Source of the DNA: Luteimonas chenhongjianii
Lineage (GTDB): Bacteria > Pseudomonadota > Gammaproteobacteria > Xanthomonadales > Xanthomonadaceae
Direction of reading: 5' to 3'
Length of the DNA stretch: 64,000 nt
Assembly: GCF_002327105.1 (NCBI RefSeq)
Contig: NZ_CP023406.1
Span: 248,001 to 312,000, forward strand
A model generated the notes under the pieces. That model was not told the origin of the DNA, searched no databases, and saw only the letters and a program-made list of their open reading frames with translations. Made by a program: the position numbers and the translations under genes. Below, piece after piece: positions 16,838-25,600 of the stretch. Numbering within the stretch: position 1 is the first letter of the stretch; the number at the start of each line of letters is the position of its first letter.

Positions 16838-17047
16838 ATGATAGAGAACTGCAAGCACTGCCAGGAACAGCGCCCCGCGACGGAACATCTGCCGTGGTAC
16901 GCAGCTTTCCTTTTCTTCCCGGATGATGGTTCGGACGCGCTCGCTCTGCACTGCAAGGATTGCCTTCGCCGCAGAACCTCCGCGGTTGGTTTGTGTTGGG
17001 TCATCGCGCTCGCTGCCATCTGCATTGTCCTCATGGTCTTTCTCTAG
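16838..17047 (+). CDS. Cassette 11: small zinc-ribbon-like protein with one membrane helix
   Basis: A 69-residue protein with two CxxC pairs, 'NCKHCQEQ' near residue 5 and 'HCKDCLRR' near residue 40, which could bind one zinc ion. A C-terminal hydrophobic helix ('GLCWVIALAAICIVLMVFL') would anchor it to the membrane. No family is recognised. The start is 3 bases after the attC. Confidence 0.65.
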   Translation: MIENCKHCQEQRPATEHLPWYAAFLFFPDDGSDALALHCKDCLRRRTSAVGLCWVIALAAICIVLMVFL

Positions 17048-17088
17048 CTCCCGCATTGTCTGGCGTGCCGCTTGACGGTGGTCAGCGG

Positions 17089-17147
17089 GCCTAGCCGTCA
17101 TTCAAACCAGCCCCGTTTCGCGGGTCGGCTCAGGTCAGGCATCAGGC
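17089..17147 (+). repeat. attC of cassette 11, degenerate
   Basis: A 59-bp site from GCCTAGC to ATCAGGC (17141-17147), with CCCCGTTTCGCGGGTCGGCT as a shorter inner palindrome. It begins 41 bp after the cassette 11 stop, unlike the others. Confidence 0.68.
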
Positions 17148-17152
17148 CGCAC

Positions 17153-17425
17153 ATGAAGCTACTCGCTGCTGCAGTCTCCATTCTTGTTTTGCCCGTCTAT
17201 CTGGGCCTGGCGCGAACCGACCAGGCGTGGGGCTTGTTTTACCCGCGCGGCGGCATGGCCATGCTTGGCGTATCGCTGGCTATCGCCAATTCCCTCATCT
17301 GCGCCGGGGCGCAGCCCCACCGATCGCTGAACATGCGCTTTCAACTTGCTGCTGCCGGGTGGCTCTGGCTCGTTGTACAAGGAGCAGGGCTCGCGTATCT
17401 CTACTCGCAGATGGGTGGCACCTGA
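17153..17425 (+). CDS. Cassette 12: three-helix membrane protein
   Basis: A 90-residue membrane protein with hydrophobic segments near residues 2-20, 36-52 and 67-83 and little outside the membrane. The ATG at 17153 follows the attC by 5 bases, and the stop TGA lies in the next attC. The longer frame from 17072 runs through an attC and is not the gene. Unknown function. Confidence 0.65.
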   Translation: MKLLAAAVSILVLPVYLGLARTDQAWGLFYPRGGMAMLGVSLAIANSLICAGAQPHRSLNMRFQLAAAGWLWLVVQGAGLAYLYSQMGGT

Positions 17426-17479
17426 CAATTCATTCCCGCCGTCGCCGCTTCGTAGCGCGGCTTCACCCAAGCGTCAGCC
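17420..17479 (+). repeat. attC of cassette 12
   Basis: A 60-bp site from ACCTGAC to GTCAGCC (17473-17479), with GTCGCCGCTTCGTAGCGCGG in the centre. Confidence 0.82.
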
Positions 17480-17515
17480 GCTTGAGCTGGCCTGTACAAG
17501 AATGGAGAGAAACAC

Positions 17516-17785
17516 ATGGGCAGTTTCAGCCTCTGGCACGGGATCATCGTGCTCATCATGCTTGCCATACCGGTTGGCATTGGCCTGGTCATCTGGCTGA
17601 TCGTTCGGGCGGTCAGGAAACCTGCCGTGCCGGCGGGACCGATTCCGGCCTCAGGGCCCCCACAGTCCTCCGCGGAAGCGCGGCTTCGAGAGCTTGCTTC
17701 TCTGCGGTCCAAGGATCTGATCACGGAGTCGGAGTACGAGGAGCAACGTGCCCAAGTACTTCGCAGTCTCCAGGCACGCGCCTGA
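17516..17785 (+). CDS. Cassette 13: SHOCT-domain membrane protein
   Basis: An 89-residue protein with an N-terminal transmembrane helix ('GIIVLIMLAIPVGIGLVIWL'), a Pro-rich linker, and a C-terminal SHOCT domain ('RLRELASLRSKDLITESEYE', then a short helix to the end). SHOCT domains are small oligomerisation modules on many membrane or stress proteins. A GGAGA site precedes the ATG. The stop overlaps the last recognised attC of the array. Confidence 0.75.
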   Translation: MGSFSLWHGIIVLIMLAIPVGIGLVIWLIVRAVRKPAVPAGPIPASGPPQSSAEARLRELASLRSKDLITESEYEEQRAQVLRSLQARA

Positions 17786-17839
17786 CCAATCATTCAAGCC
17801 GACGCCGCTTCGCGGCGCGGCCTGACTCTGGCGACAGGA
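17780..17839 (+). repeat. attC of cassette 13, last site of the array
   Basis: A 60-bp site with the full central palindrome GACGCCGCTTCGCGGCGCGG and left GCCTGAC. The right core is GACAGGA (17833-17839) rather than GTTAGGC, as is common at array ends. No further complete attC was found to its right. Confidence 0.8.
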
Positions 17840-17896
17840 CGCGGGATTGATTGCCCCGCGGCCTGACGGTTCGACAGCTTTCGTGGGGAATGTCCG

Positions 17897-19315
17897 CTAC
17901 TGCGCCGCCGCTTCCAGCCCCTGCTCCACTTGCTCCCACGCCGCCTCCAGCTCGACCACCTCCCCGTCGAGCCACACCGCGCGCACCTTGCGGGTGTGGA
18001 GGATGTCGGCGGTCGGGTCGCCGTCGACCACGAGGATGTCGGCCAGCGCGCCGGCTTCCAGGCGGCCGAGGTCTTCGCGACCGAGGATACTTCCAGCGAC
18101 ATGGGTGGCCGCCTGCAGCGCCTGGACGGGGCTGAGCCCGGCCTCGACCAGCGCCTGCAGCTCCTGGTGCAGGGCGCCGCCGGGCAGCATTTGCGGGGCG
18201 GCAGGCAGATCCGAGCCAGCGCCGATGGGCACGCCTGCAGCAAGCAGGCGCGGCAACAGGGCCGATGACAGGCGCAGGTCGGCGGCGCTTTCGGCCCTGG
18301 CGCTTTCACCTGCGACCGCGTCCTCCAGGTAACGCCAGAAGCCTTCGAAATGAGGACGTATCCGATCCTCGCCCGGCAGGCCTTCCAGCGTCAGGCTGCC
18401 CGGTGCGTTGAACTGGCGCGTGTTGGCGCGGGTGGGCACGACGGCCATGCCGGTGGCGGCGATGTCGGCGGCGAGCCGGTCGAGCAGGGCCGGATCCAGC
18501 TCCGCGCGTGGGTCCCCGCCCATGCGCTGGTAGGCCAGCGCGGCGCCGGAAAGGTGTTCCAGCGTCGAGACGCCGGCCTGGCCGGCCTGCACCGCATCTA
18601 CCTGCGCGCCACTGAGGCCGCGGGTGAGCACCAGACCGAGGTCGGCCATGACCGGAACGCCGGCCTGGCGCGCGGCCTGTACCGCCGCCGCCATCGCTTC
18701 CGGTGACAGCTGCTCGTAGAGCTTGATCCAGTCGGCGCCAGCGCCCACCAGGGCCTGCACCGCACTGGCGGCTTCATCGGCCGTGGTGACGGTGACTGGC
18801 ATCAGCGTTTCCAGGGTCTGGCTTCCCAGCGGAGAGGGCGCCTCGCCCAGCACGCTGGCGGGTCCGTCCAGCGCCGGGCCGCTGGTGAGGATGCGCGGTG
18901 CGCCCGGGGCGGCGTGCAGCATGGCGATGGTGGTCAGGGTGTTGTTGGCGTCGCGCACCGTGGTCACGCCCGACGGCACGAAGGCGCCGATGTAGTGCGG
19001 CCGCGCATGCACGTGTAGATCGATCAGCCCGGGCAGCAGCATGGAGCGGCCGTAGTCGTGCACTGCCGCGCCTCGCGGCCGCGCGCAATCCCACTCTTGT
19101 CCGGCACAGCGGATGCGGTCGCCGGCGACGACGACCACGCCCTGTTCGACGACCTTGCCCGAGCGTGCATCGAACAGCCGGCCCAGCAGCACGGCACTGG
19201 CGCCAGGCCCTGTTGGCTGCGCAGCCACGGCGGCCGTGCCTGGAGAGGCCGGCAGCGCCATGGAAGCGACCAGGAGGACGGGAAACAGGAAACCGGCAAG
19301 CAGGACGGGGCGCAT
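17897..19315 (-). CDS. Secreted metal-dependent amidohydrolase
   Basis: A 472-residue protein with a signal peptide (residues 1-~26, 'LLAGFLFPVLLVASMALP') and an amidohydrolase TIM barrel. The metal motif is 'LIDLHVHARPHYIG' near residue 95; further marks are the lysine region 'GADWIKLYE', a His in 'VSTLEHLSGAA', the Asp in 'PIGAGSDLPAAP', and the late 'GRLEAGALADILVVDGDPT'. It is closest to imidazolonepropionase/prolidase-like amidohydrolases, probably periplasmic; the substrate is unknown. It lies opposite to the cassettes just after the last attC and probably marks the chromosomal border of the integron. Start at ATG 19315; an in-frame extension to 19384 lacks the signal peptide. Confidence 0.85.
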   Translation of the reverse strand: MRPVLLAGFLFPVLLVASMALPASPGTAAVAAQPTGPGASAVLLGRLFDARSGKVVEQGVVVVAGDRIRCAGQEWDCARPRGAAVHDYGRSMLLPGLIDLHVHARPHYIGAFVPSGVTTVRDANNTLTTIAMLHAAPGAPRILTSGPALDGPASVLGEAPSPLGSQTLETLMPVTVTTADEAASAVQALVGAGADWIKLYEQLSPEAMAAAVQAARQAGVPVMADLGLVLTRGLSGAQVDAVQAGQAGVSTLEHLSGAALAYQRMGGDPRAELDPALLDRLAADIAATGMAVVPTRANTRQFNAPGSLTLEGLPGEDRIRPHFEGFWRYLEDAVAGESARAESAADLRLSSALLPRLLAAGVPIGAGSDLPAAPQMLPGGALHQELQALVEAGLSPVQALQAATHVAGSILGREDLGRLEAGALADILVVDGDPTADILHTRKVRAVWLDGEVVELEAAWEQVEQGLEAAAQ

Positions 19316-20059
19316 GTGCAGAGGCTCAACGGACGGCGGGCGGCATTGTATGCGGGCATGCGAGCGGCCTCCCGCAGCCGACACGGCGCGGACTCGGCCC
19401 CGGGCATCGTTTGGCTAGCATCGCGGGCGATCCGCAATGGAGCTGGGAGCACGCGAGCCATTGAAACGCGCCGCTTGAGGCGTGATGCGGCTTGCTCGCG
19501 GTGGGCGCGGCGGCCGTGCGGCGCGTTCGACGTGCTCCTGTTTCGCGTGGCTGATCGAGTCTTCGGGCGCGATATGGCCGTCAACGTGGGTCCGTCGCGG
19601 GGACTGCGCGACGCGACTGGCCAGCTGGGCTCGCACCGCGGCGGGCACCACTTCGCGGATGCCTGGATCAGGGCCTCAGGCCGTCCTCGAAAAGGAAGGT
19701 GCAAGGTCACGACAGATCACGAATCGAGCCGATGCGACTGCTCGAGCATGCCTGGGCCGGAGCGGAGTCAAGCCGCAGGCTCAGCACCGCCGCCTGGTTT
19801 GGCCTCGCTGGCTTTGCCATCGGCACTGGCGCGGGTCATGGCGCATTGGACGGCATTTATTCGAATGCGCGTGTTCGACTCTGCGCAGCAGTTCTGACTG
19901 GCCGCTTTTACCGCGAGAGAATGGCCAGCCAACTCCATTCGAACCGGCCCTGCCCGCCTTCGCTGATTATGTCGGTTTCTGGATATCATCGCCGTCGGTA
20001 CCGTTCGCGTTACGGACGGCTGGGTTCAATTGTCGGGGCGTGGATTGGAGGAGCAGATG
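19316..20059. other. 744-bp stretch without a supported gene
   Basis: No ORF here has a recognisable domain. On the - strand a 78-codon frame (19415-19651) begins with 'VPAAVRAQLASRVAQSPRR', which looks protein-like but has no known family, and it could be a gene remnant. The + strand frames are Arg/Ala-rich. No attC, IS end or RNA gene was identified. Confidence 0.4.
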
Positions 20060-20335
20060 ATGGACAAGTCACGGGCAGAGGCGATCGCTCAAGCCATCCT
20101 CGAGCCGGACCTGAAAGTCCAGGCGGAACTCCGCCACAAACGTGCGGTGGAGGCGCAGCGCCTGAGCGAGGGACGCAAGCGTGCCTCGGTCGCCCTGGTC
20201 GCAATGCCGCTCGGAGCTGGCATTGCCCACTTCACCGGCCATCACTTCTCCAGCGGCGCCTTGTACGGTGCCGCGATCGGGGCAGCCCTGGGCGGGCTCG
20301 TTTCCGCGTGGCGCCGGCGCCGCAACGCGTCCTGA
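20060..20335 (+). CDS. Relative of the cassette 3 membrane protein, outside the main array
   Basis: A 91-residue protein that shares the N-terminal motif of cassette 3 ('MDKSRAEAIAQAILEP', then a related charged helix and two short hydrophobic, Gly/Ala-rich helices). The ATG at 20060 has GGAGGAG upstream; a second ATG lies at 20057. Like cassette genes, it ends in TGA within an attC-like half site. Its codon use is more GC-rich than that of the array copy. Unknown function. Confidence 0.75.
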   Translation: MDKSRAEAIAQAILEPDLKVQAELRHKRAVEAQRLSEGRKRASVALVAMPLGAGIAHFTGHHFSSGALYGAAIGAALGGLVSAWRRRRNAS

Positions 20336-20370
20336 CAGTCCATGCAGGCCGACGCCGTTGCGTCGGGCAA
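20330..20370 (+). repeat. attC-like half site (possible cassette remnant)
   Basis: CCTGACAGTCCATGCAGGCCGACGCCGTT followed by GCGTCGGGC over 20331-20368 follows the order of the array attC up to the centre of the palindrome. The CGGCTT arm and the GTTAGGC core are missing. It starts at the stop of the cassette-3-like gene. Confidence 0.5.
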
Positions 20371-20449
20371 AGTGCCAGCAGGTAGCGGCTGCCATGGAGT
20401 TCACGCAAGCGCCCGCGGCTTCGGACACTCGGTCTTACAGGGAGAAACC

Positions 20450-20980
20450 ATGCGCACCGTCATCCCTTCCATGAGCAGGGGCCGGCGTCGCTCCGGCGCT
20501 CCGCACTTCCACTGGGGCCAGGGTGTTGCCGCCGCACTGCTGGCACTCCTTGCCCAGGCCGGCTTTGCACAGGACACGGCACGCGGCGGCCCGCTCTACG
20601 ACGAGCTGGAACGCATGGACAGCGCGCGCTTTGAAGCCGCCTTTGTTACGTGCGACGCGGATGATTTCGCCGCGGTATTCACCGAGGACGCGGAGTTCTA
20701 TCACGATCGTACCGGCGCAGCTTTTGGTGACGAGGTTCGAAGCTTGAAGTCCTGCCCGCGTGACGACGGGGTCACCAGGACGCTGGTTCCCGGAAGCCTC
20801 GAGGTCTACCCGATGCAGGGCTACGGCGCGATACAGACCGGTCGGCACAGTTTCGCAAGGGCCGGAGAGCCCGGCGCCGAAATCGCGCAGTTCGTGCATC
20901 TGTGGAAACGCGAGGGCGACAGCTGGAAGCTGGCGAGGGTGTTGAGCTTCGATCACCGCCCCACGCCTCCAACGGAGTAG
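20450..20980 (+). CDS. Secreted NTF2-like (DUF4440-type) protein
   Basis: A 176-residue protein with a GGGAGA site before ATG 20450. The basic N-terminus and 'GVAAALLALLAQAGFAQD' form a signal peptide. The mature part is an NTF2-like cone: 'DELERMDSARFEAAFVTCDA', 'FAAVFTEDAEFYHDRTG', and a closing 'FVHLWKREGDSWKLARVLSF'. Members of this fold bind small ligands or act as SnoaL-like enzymes, and no active site can be assigned. Probably periplasmic. Confidence 0.72.
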   Translation: MRTVIPSMSRGRRRSGAPHFHWGQGVAAALLALLAQAGFAQDTARGGPLYDELERMDSARFEAAFVTCDADDFAAVFTEDAEFYHDRTGAAFGDEVRSLKSCPRDDGVTRTLVPGSLEVYPMQGYGAIQTGRHSFARAGEPGAEIAQFVHLWKREGDSWKLARVLSFDHRPTPPTE

Positions 20981-21358
20981 CGGTTGGTGAGGGCCTGTGT
21001 GCGGTGAAGCCTCAGGCCTCATTCAATCGGGCGCGGCATCGCGACGCAGCTTGATCAGGGCGTCTCTCAGGCCGCCGCCAGTGCACTTGGGCCAGTAGTG
21101 CAACGCAGGTACCCGATGATGCTCGGGAGCCATCTGCCCAGGGCTTGCCGCGCTCACTGCTGCAGACACGTCGTGCCCGAGTCCTGGGCACGGCCGAGCA
21201 CGTGGCTGCGCCGAGGTGGGGGTGCGGCAACGCCTGGTCCTGGCCTCAAGTCCGCTCCCGACCGGCCGACAACGCAGATGGCGACCGTCCTGCCGCAAAG
21301 GCGGCCCGGCATGCGTGCCCCGCATGCGCCCATCACTGCACGTCCTTCCTGGCCGGCC
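20981..21358. other. 378-bp stretch without a supported gene
   Basis: The region before the HD-GYP gene has no clear promoter or RNA. A short - strand frame (stop at 21023, ATG at 21133) encodes ~36 residues ending 'LRDALIKLRRDAAPD'. It is too short to name and may be the end of a lost gene. Confidence 0.35.
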
Positions 21359-22606
21359 ATGCTGCGTACGATCCGCTCCGATCAGCTTCGTCCGGGAATG
21401 TACGTCCAGCGCCTGTCGGGCTCTTGGCTGGATCACCCGTTCTGGCGCAGCTCGTTTCTGGCCGACGCGGAAGCAGTGAGCCGGATCCGCGACAGCGGGG
21501 TGCCGGAGCTGGTCATCGACGTGAGCCTGGGGCTTGCCCCCGAGGCGGACGCCCACCTTCCTGCCGAAGCTGCACCTGCACCTGCACCTGCACCTGCACC
21601 GCAGCCGCAGCCCGAGCCGGCCCAGGCTGCGCAGCCGCCTTCCGCGCCGGCCGCCCCCCGGAAGGGTGTAGCGAACTTCGAGAACGAGGTCCGGAATGCC
21701 CGGCAGCTGCTGGCGTCGGGCCGGGCGCTGGTCGAGGCGATGTTCTCCGAGGCCCGCCTGGGCCGCGCCATCGATCCTGACGCGGCCGATCCACTGGTCG
21801 ATGCGGTCTGCGATTCGGTGCTGCGAAACCCGCATGCACTGGTCAGTGTGGCGCGGCTGAAGACCGCGGACGACTACACCTACCTGCATTCGATGGCCGT
21901 GGCCGGGCTGATGACGGCCCTGGCCCGGCGGCTGGGCCTGCCGGAGGACGCGGTGCACGCCGCAGCGAAGGGCGGCCTGCTGCACGACATGGGCAAGGCG
22001 GTCGCGCCGCTGCACGTACTCAACAAGCCGGGCAGCCTGACCGAGGACGAATACAGCACCATGCGCCGGCACCCCGAGGATGGCCATCGGCTGCTGCTGG
22101 AGAGCGGCGTCGACGACGCGGCGGCGCTCGACATCGCCCTGCACCATCACGAGAAGATGGACGGCACCGGCTATCCGCACCGGCTGCCCGGAGAACGCAT
22201 CTCGCAGATGGCCAGGATGGCGGCGGTCTGCGATGTCTACGACGCGATCACCTCCGACCGGCCCTACAAGCGCGGCTGGTGCCCGGCGGAATCGCTCAAG
22301 CGCATGGCATCGTGGACCGGGCATTTCGATCCGGCCATCTTCCAGGCCTTCGTCAAGAGCCTGGGCATCTATCCGGTGGGCACACTGGTGCGCCTGCAGT
22401 CGCAGCACCTGGCGGTGGTGATCGAACAGGTGCCCACCGCGCTGTTGAAGCCGCGGGTGCGGATCTTCCACTGCACGCGCCGGCAGGCGCGCGTGCTGAT
22501 GCGGGATGTCGACCTGTCGCTCGCCGGCTGCGACGACCGCATCGTGCAGTCGGAGGCACCGGGCGACTGGGGCCTGCGGGACCTGGAGAAGCTCTGGTTG
22601 CCCTGA
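21359..22606 (+). CDS. HD-GYP domain protein (c-di-GMP phosphodiesterase-like)
   Basis: A 415-residue cytoplasmic protein. It has an N-terminal DUF3391 domain ('IRSDQLRPGMYVQRLSGSWL'), an Ala-Pro/Gln-Pro linker (residues ~70-90), then an HD-GYP domain with 'GGLLHDMGK' near residue 208 and 'HHHEKMDGTGYPHRL' near residue 262. HD-GYP proteins hydrolyse cyclic di-GMP and control motility, biofilm and virulence in Xanthomonas. The DUF3391 type is frequent in this group. The signature reads GTGYP, with both HD residues kept, so activity is plausible. Start at ATG 21359; longer frames are low in coding character. Confidence 0.88.
   Translation: MLRTIRSDQLRPGMYVQRLSGSWLDHPFWRSSFLADAEAVSRIRDSGVPELVIDVSLGLAPEADAHLPAEAAPAPAPAPAPQPQPEPAQAAQPPSAPAAPRKGVANFENEVRNARQLLASGRALVEAMFSEARLGRAIDPDAADPLVDAVCDSVLRNPHALVSVARLKTADDYTYLHSMAVAGLMTALARRLGLPEDAVHAAAKGGLLHDMGKAVAPLHVLNKPGSLTEDEYSTMRRHPEDGHRLLLESGVDDAAALDIALHHHEKMDGTGYPHRLPGERISQMARMAAVCDVYDAITSDRPYKRGWCPAESLKRMASWTGHFDPAIFQAFVKSLGIYPVGTLVRLQSQHLAVVIEQVPTALLKPRVRIFHCTRRQARVLMRDVDLSLAGCDDRIVQSEAPGDWGLRDLEKLWLP
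21571..21600 (+). repeat. (TGCACC)5 hexanucleotide repeat in the HD-GYP gene
   Basis: Five perfect copies of TGCACC encode an Ala-Pro ladder in the linker between DUF3391 and HD-GYP. The unit is six bases, so copy-number change would alter linker length without shifting the frame. Confidence 0.95.
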
Positions 22607-22624
22607 CCCGCCGCCGGTCGCCGC

Positions 22625-25600
22625 TCATGCGGCCGGCGGCGTTTCGTCCTCGCGCACCTTGAACCACGCCGCATACAGGGCCGGCAGGAAGGTCAGCGTC
22701 AGCAGCGTGGCCACGGTCAGGCCGCCCATGATCGCCACCGCCATCGGCCCGAAGAAGACACTGCGCGAGAGCGGAATCATCGCCAGGATCGCCGCGGCGG
22801 CGGTCAGCACGATCGGGCGGAAACGGCGCACCGTGGCATCGATCACCGCGTCCCAGCGCGCGTGGCCGGCCGCGATGTCCTGTTCGATCTGGTCGACCAG
22901 GATGATCGAGTTGCGCATGATCATGCCGGCCAGGGCGATCGTGCCGAGCATCGCGACAAAGCCGAAGGGCACCCGGAACACCAGCAGGAACAGGGTGACG
23001 CCGATCATGCCGAGCGGCGCGGTCAACAGCACCAGCGCCGCGCGCGAGAAGCTGCGCAGCTGCACCATCAGCAGCGTCACCACCACCAGCAGGAACAGCG
23101 GAAGCCCGGCCTTGATCGAATCCTGGCCCTTGGCGGAATCCTCGACCGTGCCGCCGGTCTCGAGCCGGTAGCCCTCGGGCATCGACGCGCGGATGTCCTC
23201 GAGCGTCGGCAGGATCTGGGCGACCACCGTCGGCGGGGTGACCTCGTCGCGGATGTCGGCGCGCACGGTGATCGTCGGCAGTCGGTCGCGGTGCCAGATG
23301 ATGCCGTCCTCGAACGTCGATTCCAGCCGCGCCACCTGGCCGAGCGGCACCGCCTGGCCGTTGGCCGTGGTAATCGCCAGGCTCTCGAGCATCTCCAGCC
23401 GGTCGCGCTCGTCATCCGTCCCGCGCAGGACGAGGCCGATCAACTCGCGGCCTTCGCGATAGGTCCCGATCGGAAGCCCCGACAGCGAGCTCGACAGGGA
23501 CTGCGCCAGCTGCTGCGAACTCACGCCGAGCACGCGCGCACGTTCCTGGTCGATGACCAGGCGCACGATGCGGCTGGGCTCGTCCCAGTCGAGATTGACG
23601 TTGGCGACGTGCGGATTCGCGCGCACCTGTGCGGCGATCGCATCGGCGATGCCGCGCACGCGCTCCACATGTTCGCCGGACACCCGCAACTGCACCGGAT
23701 ACCCGACCGGCGGACCGGTTTCGAGCCGGGTCACGCGCAACTGCAGTTCGGGGAAGGCCGGTGCCACCTCATCGGTCAGCCAGGCGCGAATGCGCTCGCG
23801 CGCGTCGACGTCGGTCGTCGTGACGACGAACTGGGCGAAGTTCGCCTGCGGCAGCTGCTGGTCCAGCGGCAGATAGAAGCGCGGGGATCCGGTGCCGACA
23901 TACGCCACGCGGCTGTCGATGCCCGGGCGGTTCTCGAGCATCGCATCCAGACGCGCCGCGGCCTGCTCGGTCGCCCGGAGCGAGCTGCCTTCGGCCAGCT
24001 CCATGTCGACCATCAGCTCCAGCCGCGTCGAGTCGGGGAAGAACTGCTGCGGCACGAAGCGGAACAACAGCAGCGACGCGACGAAGAGCGCCGCGGTCGC
24101 GCCGATCACCAGCCAGCGGTGGGTCAGCGACCAGTGCAGCCAGGTGCGGAAGCGGCGATAGAACGGCCGCTGGTAGGGATCATGCGCGTGCGAATGGGGC
24201 TCGGCCGGCGCCAGTGCGAATGCAAGCCGCGGCCAGCGAGCGGCCATGCGGCTGCGCATGTCGCGCCAGCGCGCGGGCAGCGAGCCGGGGCGCGGCGGCC
24301 GGGGGTTGGCAAGATCGGGCAGCATCTTCTCGCCGAGCAGCGGAATGAACAGCACCGCGGCGATCCACGACACCACCAGCGCGATCGTCACCACCTGGAA
24401 CAGCGAGCGCGTGTACTCGCCGGTACTCGAGGCCGCGGTCGCGATCGGCAGGAAGCCCGCCGCAGTGACCAGGGTGCCGGTCAGCATCGGAAACGCGGTA
24501 TGGGTCCAGGCGTAACTCGCCGCCGCGAGCCGCGAATCCCCCTGCTCCATGCGGATGGCCATCATCTCCACCGCGATGATCGCGTCGTCGACCATCAATC
24601 CGAGCGCGAGCACCAGCGCGCCCAGCGAGATCTTGTGCAGGCCGATGCCGAACTGGTCCATCGCGATGAAGGTCATCGCCAGCACCAGCGGAATCGACAC
24701 CGCGACCACCAGCCCGGTGCGGAAGCCCAGCGAGACGAAGCTCACCAGCAGCACGATGATCACCGCTTCGGCGAGCACCTTGACGAACTCGCCGACCGAA
24801 TCGCGCACGGCGCGCGGCTGATCCGACACCTTGCGCAGCTCCATGCCGGCAGGCAGGGACTCCTGCAGGCGGGCGAATTCGGCCTCCAGCCGCTTGCCGA
24901 GCTTGAGGATGTCGCCGCCCTCGTGCATCGCCACCGCGATGCCGATGGCGTCCTCGCCCATGAAACGCATGCGCGGCGCGGCCGGATCATTGAAGCCGCG
25001 CTCGACAGTCGCGATGTCGCCCAGGCGCACCGTGCGATCGCCGGCACGGATCGGGAATTCGCGGATCGCCTCGACCGAGGCGAACGCGCCTTCCACACGC
25101 AACTGCACCCGCGCGCTGTCGGTCTCGAAGAAGCCGGCCGGCACCAGCGCGTTCTGTTCCGACAGCGCCTGCTGCACCGCCGCCATCGGAATGCCCAGTG
25201 TCGCCAGCCGGGTGTTGCTGATTTCGACGAAGACCTTCTCGTCCTGCAGGCCGATCAGTTCGACCTTGCCGACATCGTCGAGCAACTGCAGCTCGCGCTG
25301 GATGCGGTCGGCGTAGTCCTTCTTGATCGCGTCGTCGAAGCCTTCGCCGGTCAGCGCGTAGATGTTGCCGAAGGTGTCGCCGAATTCGTCGTTGAAGAAC
25401 GGACCAATGATGTCCTGGGGCAGCGACGGCCGCAGGTCGGAGACCTTCTTGCGTACCTGGTACCACAGGTCGGGGATCTCCCCCGAGCGCATCGAATCAC
25501 GGGCGAAGAAGATCACCTGCGATTCGCCCGGCCGCGAGTACGAGCGCAGGAACTCGTAGTCGCCGGTTTCCATGAGCTTGGCTTCGATGCGATCGGTGAC

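Noticed and set aside
9481..17839. CRISPR array suggested by regularly repeated 60-bp sequences
   Set aside because: The repeats are palindromic attC sites separated by genes of differing length. There are no short uniform spacers or cas genes.
17840..17896. A possible extra attC half site (GCCTGACGGTTC near 17861)
   Set aside because: Only about ten bases match and there is no palindrome or right core, so chance similarity is likely.
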